Positions 25,101 through 36,829 of a stretch of DNA of 64,000 bases are shown here, in pieces (the first letter of the stretch is position 1; every line of letters begins with the position of its first letter). The stretch is from the NCBI GenBank assembly GCA_040143965.1, contig JASJQH010000004.1:1-64000 (forward strand), given 5' to 3'. The stretch is from Basidiobolus ranarum. Taxonomy: Eukaryota; Basidiobolomycota; Basidiobolomycetes; Basidiobolales. The notes beneath the pieces are model-generated. The model was not told the DNA's origin and made no database searches. It saw only the letters and a program-made list of their open reading frames with translations. A program made the translations under genes and the position numbers.

Positions 25101-27195
25101 TCCTTGTACTACTAGAAGCAAATGTCTCACGTCTGGGCCATTTTTCATCCTCAAGTGTATTATCAGTAGAGTCAGAAAGTTCTGAAACACCTATTTCCCC
25201 CTCTTCAAGCTGATCGGATAGTTCTTCTTCATTTCGTTTCACTGAAAGAGAATCTAAACGCTCCTCGCTATTTAAATGTGTTTTCGAAATGGGGTGAATA
25301 GTGAGATTCGTATCAGGCTTAATACTAGTCTGTTTATAATTGTCCGGTTTTTTAGAATACTTATTTACATAGGCTTGATTAGGATAGGCCCTTATAGGTT
25401 CACGACTTCCCGAAGTATCCTGTTGCTCAATTAACATTGGAACCTTGGGTTTCTGTTCCGGACTCAAGTGACGGCTTGGTTCACGCTCTTCTTCATGTAG
25501 TGGCTCAATGTCACCATCTTTGGGTGGATCCCGTGGCTCACTACTGCCACGGTCATCTTGAGGGCTCAAGTATACTTTTCGCCTCTTTTCATCACGTAAT
25601 TCAATTTCATTGGAACGTTGAGTATCAAGGGATTCTTCAGGCATCATAGAGGAAGAGGAGATTTCACTTGATAAAGAGTTTTCACGAACACGCTTTCCAT
25701 AAGGCCCAGCCATGGATGAATCTTGAGCATCAGCATGGCAATTTTCATCCAACGATTGGACCGTGCTATCAATAGAATTGGTTCGGGTTTCTCTGCCACT
25801 TACAACTCGGCGCTTTTCTGAGGATTTAGTAGAATCAACACTACTACTTCTACGATCAGGAGTAGCAGATCCAAGAGAACCTTGATAAAAATCACCACTC
25901 TCCTTTTTGCTAAGTGTGGAATTAGAATCTCTACGGTAATCACGATATCCTTCGCCAGGTCGATAGTTATCCCCTTGCTCAAATCTACCAGTAGGCATAT
26001 CTGGTCTTTCTCGCTCACGAAGTCGTTCAGTATCCCATCGTTCTCGGCCTCTATTCCGTTCACGATTTCGATCTCGCTCCCATCTCTCACGATCTCTGTT
26101 ACGATCTCGCTCTCGTTCCCGAAGCCCGGGAAAGAGATTTGGCCCTCTAGCTATATGATCTCTATTATCCATGTGACGAGTAAAATAACTAAAATCCCCA
26201 CTTCTAAAATCCCTATAAGGCATATTTCTGCCCCCACTATCTCGAACCGAAGAACCAGAAGGCGGTCGATTCATCTTATCAAATGCTACTGATGGAAACA
26301 TCGAGGCTCTTCCTCTAGAATCTCTAGAGGCTCCAAACCCTTCATTGTGTTTTGGCCTTCCCTAAAAGTTTACAATTGAAATATTAAATTTACTAGGCAT
26401 TTCAAACCTAATTGGTATAAGCTTCTCCATTACTAACCTCCCTATCAACCATTCCAGGGAAAACGATATCCAATGGGGCAATGTCGGCTCCCCCACTACG
26501 CATGAGAACATTTCCACTGGTAGGATCACGACTGATAACAATCGGAGGAGGGCCGTTGGTATTGCTACTACGACGATTAGCAAATGCTGACATTGAAGAA
26601 CTCCCACTTGCTCCACCTAACCGCTTGTTTTCTTCGAAGTCAGCGCCAGCGCGACGATTATGTGGATAATATGACGAAGGAATAAATGGATGATTAGGCC
26701 CATGAGGTGGCGGACGATCTTCACGATGAAGCTCTCTATTAAGGGTAATATAGTAAGATAAAAACTCTTTCCAAGGTATAATAAGCGAAACCAACCTGTC
26801 ATTTCTTCGACGGAAACGATCTTCTCTCTCTCGCTCTCTCCGATCATCACGCTCCCTGGAAGGTCTATCAATGTAAAGTATATCGATAAATAAAGAGAAA
26901 ACAACATAGAATTGAATTATGACGTAGAAGCAGAAAGTTGTTTGTTCGCATTTGAAGTAGGAATTTACCTTGAGAAATTGTAAGGATCAAATCTAGAATT
27001 TCTAGAGGTGGCGTATGACGGAGAATCATTGTGTAAGGGATTTTTTGGATGAGAAGTGGGCACGGGAGAATTTGAGCGAGAACGGGTAGATTTTGAGGTG
27101 GTATTGGTTATGGTGTGGAAGGATTGTTCAGAAGTTGATGATTTAGACTCTGGGGGTTTGGAAGTATTTATCGGGGGTGATCGCCCGTGATCCAT
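16165..27195 (-). CDS. NCoR/SMRT/Snt1-like corepressor, long paralog (A)
   Basis: Four exons (27195-26969, 26864-26796, 26735-26438, 26361-16165) total 3597 codons and keep frame, giving 3596 residues. The main exon alone exceeds 10 kb. An N-terminal RE/RD-rich region precedes a helix-rich block and SANT1 around residues 1288-1340 (KWTKEERDIFVKKYLLYPKQ), followed at once by YYREKKSIDFKGL, the NCoR/SMRT/Snt1 signature. A second SANT lies near 2078-2130 (SWSTFEQAEFVECLRLYGKD). Between them is a Lys/Gln/Ser-rich repetitive tract near 1770-1905. The remainder is Ser/Pro/Gln-rich and disordered. In yeast Snt1 is a scaffold of the Set3 histone deacetylase complex, and animal NCoR activates HDAC3 through the SANT region. 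By inference this is a nuclear scaffold for a similar complex. A shorter paralog lies directly upstream on the same strand. Confidence 0.85.
16370..16612 (-). repeat. Tandem SPA repeats in corepressor A
   Basis: Near the C-terminus of corepressor A (about residues 3448-3528) a 16-17 residue unit occurs five times. Its pattern is R-(T/R)-x-(S/T)-x-S-P-(A/S), then a hydrophobic-Asp step and a Tyr, for example SPAILDQSGYRTTSP. Each unit carries a Ser-Pro site preceded by basic residues. Paralog B lacks this tract. Confidence 0.7.
21240..21640 (-). repeat. Degenerate Lys/Glu/Gln repeats in corepressor A
   Basis: About residues 1770-1905 of corepressor A consist of a degenerate unit of 9-11 residues such as LPSQEKKGVPSQEK, repeated a dozen or so times between the two SANT domains. 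The matching DNA is rich in TTCTTTTC-type tracts on the plus strand. The unit is absent from paralog B. Confidence 0.7.
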
Positions 27196-27825
27196 CTGTG
27201 GTTACGAAGTAAACTGTTCAGTCGAATATGTACTTGGATTTGTCGCAATGACGGGGTTGGATCCCTATATCTGGTGGAGGAAAATACTTTATATATGAAT
27301 AGAACAAGGTTAGAGGTGAGGTCTACTAGGAGAGATTTAGAAAATCTGTCAGTTGAGTATGAAAATTCACTCGCAGTGTTAATAGAATGAAAATCGACTT
27401 TCTATTCGAACACTTGTCAATTGTCGTTGGGGGAAAAGGGTAATACGACTACTATGATAATGGGGCAATACTGAGTTAGTATTCTGAAATAATAAAGACA
27501 AGTATACGTCTCAGCGTATTTGCTATGATACTAATTAAAGGGCACAAGTCGAAGAGAAAGAGTTAGAAGATAGAATATTGAAAACTAGATGATTGAATAT
27601 CTCGATAGTAAACATTCAAGGTGGCGAATGCATATAGTCAGGGATAAATTTTCGGTAGAATCCCCCAAAACATACAATAGGTATATGAATGGGCACGTCA
27701 ACTCAACTAAATACGCAATTTATTTAGAATAGGATGTAATACTGCGAATCAATTAGGGCAAATATCCCATGTTTCCTCAATGGAAGAATCGCATCATCAC
27801 GATTTGCAACAATTGCCAATCGTAA
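27196..27825. other. Upstream region of corepressor A
   Basis: This is the left part of the divergent promoter between corepressor A (minus) and uS11m (plus). No gene is seen apart from the orphan fragment that follows. Confidence 0.5.
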
Positions 27826-28194
27826 CACAAATTTAAATCAATCGCTATTAATTCACATGGCACAATTGTCACAGTGATCTCTGCTGCAAACTATTATCAG
27901 CTGAAACGAGCGATTGATTTTGATTCCAACTCAACCTATGTTGCGGTAGCAGTAGACTTGAGTGCCACAGCGATTACTACAAGAATGGCGTAAGTTGGAT
28001 TATATGTCGAGGGAATATTCTCCGCTTATTGCAGAGTGACAGGTAAACTAGTACTTGAAGTGTGGGAAACCATTGTTGCTCGTAAATGTCACTCAGATCT
28101 TGCTCCTACCAACTCATTCAATATTAGTCAGGCGAACACGACACGTGGAGTCGGTATGTACAATTGCGGTTTGGTATATCCACTCTTCACGTGA
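27826..28194 (+). pseudogene. Orphan two-exon coding fragment
   Basis: Two blocks, 27826-27989 and 28035-28194, join in frame (324 bases, 107 codons plus stop) across a 45-base intron with a GTAAGT donor and a TTATTGCAG acceptor. The first block follows an in-frame TAA and contains TIVTVISAANYYQLKRA and STYVAVAVDLSATAITTR. The second contains VTGKLVLEVWETIVARKCH and ends NCGLVYPLFT. There is no convincing start codon, so I read it as the 3' part of a gene whose 5' end is lost. The alternation of hydrophobic residues suggests a beta-rich, possibly secreted domain. The family is not recognised. Confidence 0.4.
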
Positions 28195-28558
28195 TTGAAG
28201 GCCATAAATGCCATCATTTGTAACGTACTAATATATGATTATTTGCCAAGCAATTGTTTAAGGTTAAGCCGAGTTCTACACACTTAGTTATACTTTTAGG
28301 CCAATTGGTCTATATGAGGTTAGTTAATGGGTTAAGGAAATTTGTCTTATTTTGACTTAAACTAATATATCTGCTTATCGAGTGAGTTACAATTGTTTTA
28401 ACCGGGGTTGTGCTGATTTGGCCTGATTTCATTTCCAACCAAACTGATAAAAAAATTTTGCAAAATTTCTGATTGAACTTCTATCATTGTAGTTTCAATC
28501 TTATCAAGGCTTGCTTTAGACATTGATAGCTAAAGAGCTCGTGTTATTTTGCCTCCAG

Positions 28559-29215
28559 ATGAACTTCTCACTTCTTAAAACCTCAGTGAGTGCTAGCAGA
28601 CTTACTTCGAGACTTGCGGTATCCGCTTTGTTGCCCAAACAGCGTGCTGTTCGTTGTTTTGCTTCCGAATCCCAGGGTACTAAAGGGACTGAAAGTAAAA
28701 CCGAAAATGTTGAAGGCAATGAGTCCAAAAAACATACCGATTTCATTTTAGAGACATTGCGTGGTATCGGCAGTAATCCTGGTAAGGCTGCTCGTGCTGG
28801 TTCTATGGGTACTTTGCCATTTGATTTATCAGCACCCAACTTCACTTCACAAAAGGACCAAGGCTTTACTCACTGCCTATCTGTTCATGCCAGTTATAAC
28901 AACACTATTGTAACTCTAACCAATCCTGAAGGTAAGGTTCTAGTCAACGCTTCTGGAGGTACCTGTGGCTTTAAGAAAGCCAACCGTGGTGGTTATGAGC
29001 CCGCCTATCAAGCAACTACCAAAGTCATCGAAAAGACTAAAGAGCTTGGGTTGAACATCAGTGGTTTGCATATTAAATTAAGAGGATTTGGCCCTGGTCG
29101 AGATGCTGCGTTCAAGGCTGTCCGCTCATTATCTGCATGGAACGTCACAAGAATTACCGATACTACCCCTGTTCCCTTCAACGGCTGTAGACCTCGTAAA
29201 CCTCGTCGTTTGTAA
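28559..29215 (+). CDS. MRPS18: Mitochondrial small-subunit ribosomal protein uS11m
   Basis: An intronless frame of 218 residues. The start at 28559 opens a basic, Ser/Leu-rich mitochondrial targeting sequence (MNFSLLKTSVSASRLTSRLA). From about residue 105 the bacterial S11 fold is clear: SVHASYNNTIVTLTNPEGKV, NASGGTCGFKKANRGG, then GLHIKLRGFGPGRDAAFKAV and a C-terminal NGCRPRKPRRL, the usual S11 ending. uS11 sits on the platform of the small subunit near the E site and contacts 12S/15S rRNA; yeast calls it Mrps18. It lies between the two corepressor paralogs on the opposite strand. A CAG immediately before the ATG may be the acceptor of a 5'UTR intron. Confidence 0.9.
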   Translation: MNFSLLKTSVSASRLTSRLAVSALLPKQRAVRCFASESQGTKGTESKTENVEGNESKKHTDFILETLRGIGSNPGKAARAGSMGTLPFDLSAPNFTSQKDQGFTHCLSVHASYNNTIVTLTNPEGKVLVNASGGTCGFKKANRGGYEPAYQATTKVIEKTKELGLNISGLHIKLRGFGPGRDAAFKAVRSLSAWNVTRITDTTPVPFNGCRPRKPRRL

Positions 29216-29640
29216 ACTGTACAATTTATTCCCTTACACCGCATTTTTCATCCTTCATCTCACTTTTTAAGCGTTAAATAAATTTGCACGATTTTCAAAC
29301 TAAACGAGGAATAAACTGATAACCAATCTGTACTAGATACTTCTCCAGATGTAAACTACTTGCGCCATGTAAAAACAGATCCATCACATTCAACACATAC
29401 CGATTTCTCGATCGAAAGCAAAAATAGATTTTAATAGATTCATGGCAATGAAATTAGAGGGTGTATGTACGGATAGCTTATAATAGTTAGAAGGTGGGTT
29501 GAGCGTATGAAGTGCATGATATAGAGTTGGTGAACAGACTAATCAAGTAAATACACGAATAGACTCTTGTGAACGGAACGAACAAAACCTTTTCTAGCAT
29601 ACAAAACTAACAAAATAACGCAAACTGTGACTACTACGAA
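29216..29640. other. Convergent 3' flanks
   Basis: The 3' ends of uS11m (plus) and corepressor B (minus) face each other here. No gene is seen. Confidence 0.5.
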
Positions 29641-32600
29641 TTAATTATAGAGAGGAGGATGCAGTGACTGTGAATAGTTTGAGGTAAAGGAGGTGGGGTT
29701 TTCCGGGGCTTGTTGCGGGGCACCAGGTATGTGATACTTTGATTGTGGTGTTGGTATTGTACTCAGGGTTGGCTGACGTGCGACCTGACGGATTTCAAAG
29801 GAGTGCCCAGGCTGATCATAAGAAGGAGGGAATGGAGGGTTGGTGGAGTGGTGAGATGAATTGACTCGGGAAGATTGATGATTGGGCATTTCAAGCGGCA
29901 TGGATTGTGAGAGGGTTGGTGATGTACTTGTGGGAGGTGATTGCAATTGTAAAAGTTGTAGCTGTCGAACTGGCTGTGACTCTCGTTGTTCAACAGCTTT
30001 GTGCTCCATTTGCAAGTGTTCAGCCACCTTATCTTGTACAGAGTGCTGTAACTGATTGGTGCCTTCATATGAATGTGCTCTAACGTTGGTGTGATACGGG
30101 TCTTGAACATAATAGTATTCGCTGTGTGGAGTGGAGGACATTAGTTTCGAGTTTTTATCTGCCGTGGGTTGGGAAAAGTCCAAGGCTGATGACGCTGAAA
30201 GATGATTGTCTCCTCCAAACCAATTCCTCGAGATGTCTTTACGAGCTTTCGTATCGACACGTTCTTCCGACGCCATATTTAGCAGTGAGAGTATATCAGC
30301 AGCATCAATATTATGTTGATTTGTTCGACTCATGGCTTCAGCTTGGCTTACTGAAGGAGTCTCGAAAGATCCCTGATGTGTTCCTGGAGTGGCAACTGTT
30401 GAAGGGTTCCTGGAGTCTAGGGCGGCATATGCGATGGACTTTGGAGTGTTATTCGAGAGCCTCAATTGAAGGTCTTTTTGTGTATCAAAAAATTTCTTAT
30501 TAGCTGAATCATAACTAGAATTAGTGTTCAGATATCTACTCGAGTGATCGACTGCTTTTTCCTCCGTATTCAAAGGGGGAATATGGGCTGTTGTGTTCGA
30601 ATGATGTTTGCCGGGATCAAACCTAACAGGCTCTGAGAATGTTTGTAGTGTTTGCTTTGAAAGATCAAAATCTGGACTCGACGAGGACTGAGCATTCATA
30701 TCAGCAGTTTTAGATAAATCGGCTTCTTGATTAAACGCTGCTTGAACTAGAAGTCCCAGAAAGCTTTCGCAAGGTTCAGCTGGGGCTATATGTGGGGTGG
30801 AATCATTTCTAGACCGTTCTGGGTTTGTGGCAGTAGCTTCGTAGGAAAGGGTTTGGGAGTGTGCGTCCTGGTATGGAGGATTCTTCGATATGTCCGGATG
30901 GTAAACACCTCCTTGGTCTATTAAGTGTTCGATGGTGACATGTCCTTTGGATTGCTCGAACTTTGTATGTTTTATCGGAGAAGGGATATTCGACTTTGTC
31001 GTGTATGGAGAATCCTCAAGATTTTGAAGCCTTGGGCTTTCAGACCTCTTTTGAGTGGATTTTTTATCTATTGGCGGATCCTGAGCAAGAGATGTCTCAG
31101 AAATGGATTTCTCAGAGCTTTTCCGTTTAAGTTTTTGTTGTTTGCGCTCGGATTTGACGGACTCTACAGGAGATTTATGCTTACGTCCCGGTTTACTAGG
31201 CGAAAAAGAGTCATTCGAAAGTGACACTACTTTAGAATCAATTCCTTTCTCAGTAGTCATTTCCAATGGAGCTTCCAGAGCACTCATACCGTGCTTTCTA
31301 CGGAAGTTGTAATAAAAATTTCGACATTGTTCTTCAGTTTTGCTACCAACCACCCTGGAGACCGAGTAAAAGTCTTGGCCGAATTTCTTATAGGCTTGGA
31401 GCGCAACATGTCGATCTTCTTCACTCCATCGAGCTGTGGATGGAGAGGGATGAGGTGGAGCAGTTCTGGTTCCATTTTCTTCCTCATCATCAGGTAACGA
31501 ATTTTGACGATGCTTAGTTCTCGGTTTTCTACGAGACTTCTGAGACTCAGGTAGCGTAGATTCGTCGTCAAATCCCCTTGATCTCTTTCTTTCTGAGAAT
31601 GATGGGGAATCGGGCGGTTCTTCCGAAAGCTGGGTAGATCTTTCGGCTTCGTCAATATCTTGAAGAAGTGAATTGCCTTTGCTTTTCTTTTTCCTTCCTG
31701 CTCTTTTGCCAGCTCCTTTCCGCGCTAATTGTCGTGCTTTCTTTCCACGTCCCGAGATCAATCCCTTAAAATCAATAGACTTTTTTTCGCGATAATAATA
31801 TAGCACACATTGTTTAGGGTCCTTATTTTTCAAGAAAGACGCAATTTTACCAAATTGCTTTGGATAAAGCAAATACTTCTTTATGAAAATATCCCGCTCT
31901 TCCTTGGTCCATTTGTCGACTGACTTATCACAATGATAGTAGTTATAAGGATCTTCGACCAAGTTGTTTCGATTATCGTACTTGGTTAACTCTTTTTTGT
32001 AAGGATCCAAAATCATCGCAGGGATTGTGGCAGCAGTCCTAATTGATCTAACATCTGGATTTCGTAGGTCTTCACTTTCAAGATATTGTATGATCTCCAT
32101 TAACTCGGCTTCACTTCTAACCGCATCCGCATTATAAAAACCTCCGCGACGTTGTGAACGAGCCGAAATCCCGTGGGTATTAGAAGTAAGCAACTCGTCC
32201 TCCATGTATTTTTTGTTTCTTCTTTTCTCTCTACTTTTGTCGAGCTTAATTATGCGAATTCTCCAATCATCAAGATGCTCTTTGTATTCCTGTCTGAGGT
32301 TAGTTTCCTTTTGTTCCAAGGAGTTTGCTTTGAGTTGTAGGTGTGTGAACATCAAGCTTCGGATTTTTTTATGCGCCTCGATATTCTCCGAATAGAAAGG
32401 GTAGTCTTCTATGTTTTTATATACAGGCCCACGGAAAGGCTCCACATGCGACCTGACCAGAGTCTGATTTTCTGCATATATTTGTTGATACAACGAAGGT
32501 TTCTCTACTTTCTTCGCTTTGCTCTCATCATTCACTTTGGAGAGCTGCTTAGGCTTCAATAGGCTTACTGCAGCTTCAACGTTAGGTTGAGAGGAAGCGT

Positions 32601-35305
32601 TTGAAGCTTGGGCAGCAGGTTCAATTTCTGGTGGAGTTTTTGTTGAAGTATAGTCTAAACTCTTTTCATCACCAAGATTACCTTGCGGATCTACCGAGTT
32701 TCCTATATGTAACGCGTCAGTCTCAATGCACGACTCCTTATTCTTTCGGATTCTTGTCAGCAAAGCCTCATAATGACCAATCTCTGAGTCGATATGATCA
32801 ATCATCGCGAAAATTTTTTCTGTAGTTAGAGGAGCGTTTTCCTCATCTGTAACGCTGATCTCATCTTCAGGTTTGGCTACTTCTACAACAGAAACTTCTT
32901 CCTTTTCAACTGTACCAGTGTCTTTGTTCAGTACTTCAAGGGGAATTGGCTCTTTTGGCTTTGTGTCGCGCGATTTCTCAATTTCTAACTTATTTGGTCC
33001 TTCCTTAAGATCAGGCCTTGTAGGTCCGTCAAACGAATCTTCAATCACACTGTCTGGTTCCAAACAACTCGTAGTTTCCACATTTAAGTCAGCAGAAACA
33101 ACCTCTATATCTTGATCTGACCCTTCAAAATCATCCTGCTTGCACTGTTCCGATGATTCGGTTGGAGTATGAGTTTCCTTTAACAATGTGTGTTTTGACA
33201 CTGACTCGATGCACGACTGATCCACTCTATCTTCATCCAAGTCCGTCGGAGCATCATCGACTGCAGTGAATCGATTTGTCTTCCCATTATCTATATTTGT
33301 ACAATCTGATAATGGTTCCTCAAATGAAGCCATTGCGACTTCTGGTTCATCAGATTCCTCACTGCCAGTATTTCTGTGCGGGGCTAACATGCTCGAATCA
33401 AGAGTTGGTTGTGGGGAATTTTCCGCTCCAGCCTTCAGCTCATCTTGTGATAAAGATTGTAGTGGGTTAGGTTCTAGCAAATCGACAATGTGTTCACTAG
33501 CTTTCAAGGAATCTTTTTCATCGCGTCCTGCAACCTCACTTTGCGGGGATTTGCTTTGCATTTCAATATTTGAAACTGCCTCGGACGGTACAAGTACATT
33601 GTTGGATTTCCCATGAGCTATCTCAGGATATGGATTTAACTTGTCGTAATACTCGTCATAAGAGCGATCAGTAGAGACAGAGTTTTGCCGAGTATACGAT
33701 GAATGTTTGCTGTTATCAAACTCTCCACTAGGTCTACTATGACACTGCGCTACTTCACTTCTTGAAGATTTACGTCTTTCAAGATATCTCGTAGATTCAA
33801 CACTACTACTGCGTCTTTCTGGCGTGAGGGAGTTTCGAGAATGAAAATAATAGTCATACGCATCCTTGTTGATAGACTCTCGTCGAAAGTCTCTATAATG
33901 TTCACGTCGATGCATATCTTCATCAAAATATTCACGATCTCTGTCTCCTGGTCGGTAAGAATCCCCGTGCTCAAACCTATCACACCATTGCATATTATAA
34001 ATAGAAATTCTTATCATTGTAAAATGCTTGAGTTTACAAACCGGTTGGGCCCCATATCTCGTTCACGCATTCTCTCCGAATCCCATCTTTGACGCCCTCT
34101 ATATCGATCCCAATCTCGACTTCTGTCGCGCTCTCTCTCCCATCTTTGTCGGTCCCGGTCTCGACTTCGCTCTCTCCCCCATTCTCTTTCCCGGTAACCA
34201 GTAAAAGATCCTACACCTCTAGACGGATAATCTCTTGGTTCCGTGTTCCTTGTGAAGTAGCTGAATTCGCCATTTCTATTGTCGCGGTAATTGTGATTTC
34301 TGGTTGCACTTTCGCGTGCAGATCCGGCCCTATTGATTCTATCAAAATTGTTTGATGGATATCCACGGCCCCGTGAATTTCCAAAACCTTCGTTATATTT
34401 AGGTCGCCCCTATATAAGAAAAAGTTCTTTAGTTCGCATTCCGAAACTGATGTATATGTATGTGACTGTAGGTGTAGATGTATACCTCTCTTTCTCCAAC
34501 ATGTGGAAACATCATATCCATGGGTGCAAAATTGGAACCCCCACTCCGCATAAGTACATTCCCACTACTTGGGTCACGACTGATAACGATGGGTGGCGGG
34601 CCAGTGCTTTCACTTCGCCGACTAGTCTCAAATGTAGAAGAAACTGGTGAACCATTAGTTCCACAATTAAGTTCTTCCGGATCAGCGCCAGCGCGACGGT
34701 TGTGATTATAATAAGAGGGGTTGAAGGAATAACTAGAGTTGGAAGAGGAAGGCCGCTCATGTCGATGTAGTTCTCTAATTTCATGAAAACATAATAAGTT
34801 GGTTTAAAGGTGAGAATTGTGTAGGTAATTGGGTTGAAAAGATATTCTTAAAATCACCTATCAACTCGATGACGAAAATGATCCTCACGATCTCTTCTAT
34901 CTTCACGATCTCTAGAAGAGCGACTAAAGAGGTACAAAACATGAGATCAATGAATAATTCCAAAGGAAAATAAGAAATAATATTATGAGAAGACTGAAAG
35001 AGGTAATCCAGACAGTAAGAAAGTAAGACTTTGCTTGTAAGAGCATAATAAGAGAGAAAAATTCAAGTAATATCCTACCTGGAAAACCCGTATGGCTCAT
35101 AACGTCCTCTATTTGGCTGGTAGGGGAGTGGGTCTTGCCTCGGAAGTTTAGAGTTTAGCTGCTCAGCTGGGAATATATTTTCAAGGTTTACACGATTGCT
35201 TTTGTCTTCACCTGGCGAAGGACTCACTTCTGGCTGAACATATTCACTCTGTTTGTCATCTATAGGAAGTATAGAGCGTGTCTGAAATGGATGTCTAGTT
35301 TCCAT
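29641..35305 (-). CDS. NCoR/SMRT/Snt1-like corepressor, short paralog (B)
   Basis: Five exons (35305-35079, 34923-34858, 34774-34486, 34409-34042, 33976-29641) sum to 1762 codons, giving 1761 residues. The order matches paralog A: exons 2 and 3 start with the same phase and encode related RE/RD-rich and RRAGAD...GPPPIVISRDP...GNVLMRSGG segments. SANT1 lies near residues 1005-1057 (KWTKEERDIFIKKYLLYPKQ), followed by REKKSIDFKGLISGRGKKA. SANT2 lies near 1165-1215 (ARWSEEDRHVALQAYKKFGQ) and is closer to a canonical SANT/Myb repeat than that of A. Two C-terminal motifs are shared with A (ILSLLN...WFGGD and LQLLQLQSPP). An intron at 34041-33977 has no counterpart in A. By inference it acts as a deacetylase-complex scaffold like A, possibly specialised. 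Confidence 0.85.
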
Positions 35306-36060
35306 GGTATATGCGACACTTGTTTTGTAAATCTAAACTATTAGACTGGAATGATTCTTAGCTATCTCTTCTCTAGTAAGAGATGGAGAAGAATCAGTTT
35401 GGCTATTATAAAGCTATAGACTATTTAAAATGTATATTTCAGTTGAAATAGATTTGCTCTGTCTGTTCTGTTTGTCGTATTAACACGGAATCAAAAGTGG
35501 AATTGAAACAAGGTCGAATGCTGTCCTGTATGGCTTCAATATAGGTAATACCAAGTCACGAATTAAAATGTATAAAGTTTTTGCTGAAAGAGACAAGGCA
35601 GAATAACAAAAAATGCAAAAATCAACGCGCACTTTCCCGAGGTTTTCTAAAGTGTAAGAGTGAATAAAAAATGTAAGCCTCTTGTTTAAGTTCGAAACGA
35701 AGATAGGAATGGGGAAAGGGGTTTTGAATAGCTAAGCAAAATTCCAAATTGGAAAAAAACCACTCGGTTTAAATTATCCTACAATACGACAATTACGGGC
35801 AATATTTTGGTTAAATACATGCGCAAATGTCGGCTGTGCCAATAGATGGTCAAAATAATCAACACGAAGTGACTTATAGCTATTCAGGTTTGGATCTGGC
35901 TCAGAACTTATACATATAAATGGAGGTTTATTTTAGTTGATATATATAAAAATATCTCGCGAAATGCTAGCTCACAAGAGCCATCAGAGGACTTCGCACA
36001 ATGGTTTAACGTCATAAGAAATAGACTGGATAGTTCTGAGTGTTCGAGTGGTCTCCATAA
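35306..36060. other. Promoter of corepressor B and 3' flank of ERD2
   Basis: No coding region is seen in this AT-rich stretch. Confidence 0.5.
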
Positions 36061-36829
36061 TTATACAGGGAGTTTGAATTTTTTACCGCGCAGGACTTTA
36101 GTAACATAAATGTAGAAGAAATCCAAGTAAAGCGCGGTTTGGACAATACCAGCGAGTATAGCAATCGGATAGTACTTATTTTCATAGAAATAACGATAAA
36201 TCCAGTTTACAAGGTAGAAAGCACGATAAGCGCCAAGAGCACCCAAATAGTGTGTCGTTATAGTCTCCGCCTCTCCAGTGGTTGAAAGCATGTATAATTG
36301 TGGGAGAATAGCTACCGATTCAAGGAATAGAGAAAAGGTCCACAATATCTAGAAAGAATCAATACATGATCTTTACAATAAACAAAATAAGCCAGTACTC
36401 ACCTCATTGAAGGTGTACCATTCTGTGAAAATCAAAGCACAAATAGCAGAAGGCCCAATAAGATACTCGAGACGGAAAGAGTCCTGAGAGGAAGCGTAAG
36501 TAGCTAGGAACTTGGTGCGCATCAAGTAGAGTATATAGGTAGAGGAGGCCAAGAAGAATATCTTCATTAAAGAATTGTAAATAGAGTAACTGAAGTTGGA
36601 GAAAAGGTCTAAATAGCGAGTGGCAAAAACAATAGCGTAAAGTAATTGAGTTTTGAAAGAGATGCCTGATTTGAAGTGATACGAATTAAACAGTTAGCCA
36701 CGGTTACATATGCAACTAAGTAATAGAATCATAGATACCTGCAACTGATCTACTAGATTGTATTTTTAGAAGAAGAATCAAGATAGATGCCAAATGCATC
36801 AGATCGCCAAGTAATCTAAAGATGTTCAT
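36061..36829 (-). CDS. ERD2: ER lumen protein-retaining receptor (KDEL receptor)
   Basis: A three-exon gene on the minus strand for the seven-helix receptor that binds C-terminal HDEL/KDEL signals in the Golgi and returns ER residents by COPI vesicles. The first exon reads [20 protein letters not shown], followed by [20 protein letters not shown] across the first intron and [20 protein letters not shown]. The last exon has [19 protein letters not shown] and [20 protein letters not shown], both family hallmarks. The C-terminus KKFKLPV has the basic tail expected for COPI binding. The length of about 215 residues is normal. An AACCCTAACCCTAAAC element lies 410-430 bases upstream of the start. 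Confidence 0.93.

Noticed and set aside
25882-26292. Plus-strand open frame of 136 codons opposite corepressor A
   Set aside because: The RE/RD-rich coding strand lacks stop-forming complements, which keeps the antisense frame open. No homology is visible.
26796-26864. Suspected frameshift in exon 2 of corepressor A
   Set aside because: A careful re-read of the GAGAGA run showed that the 69-base exon keeps frame from exon 1 to exon 3, so no lesion is needed.
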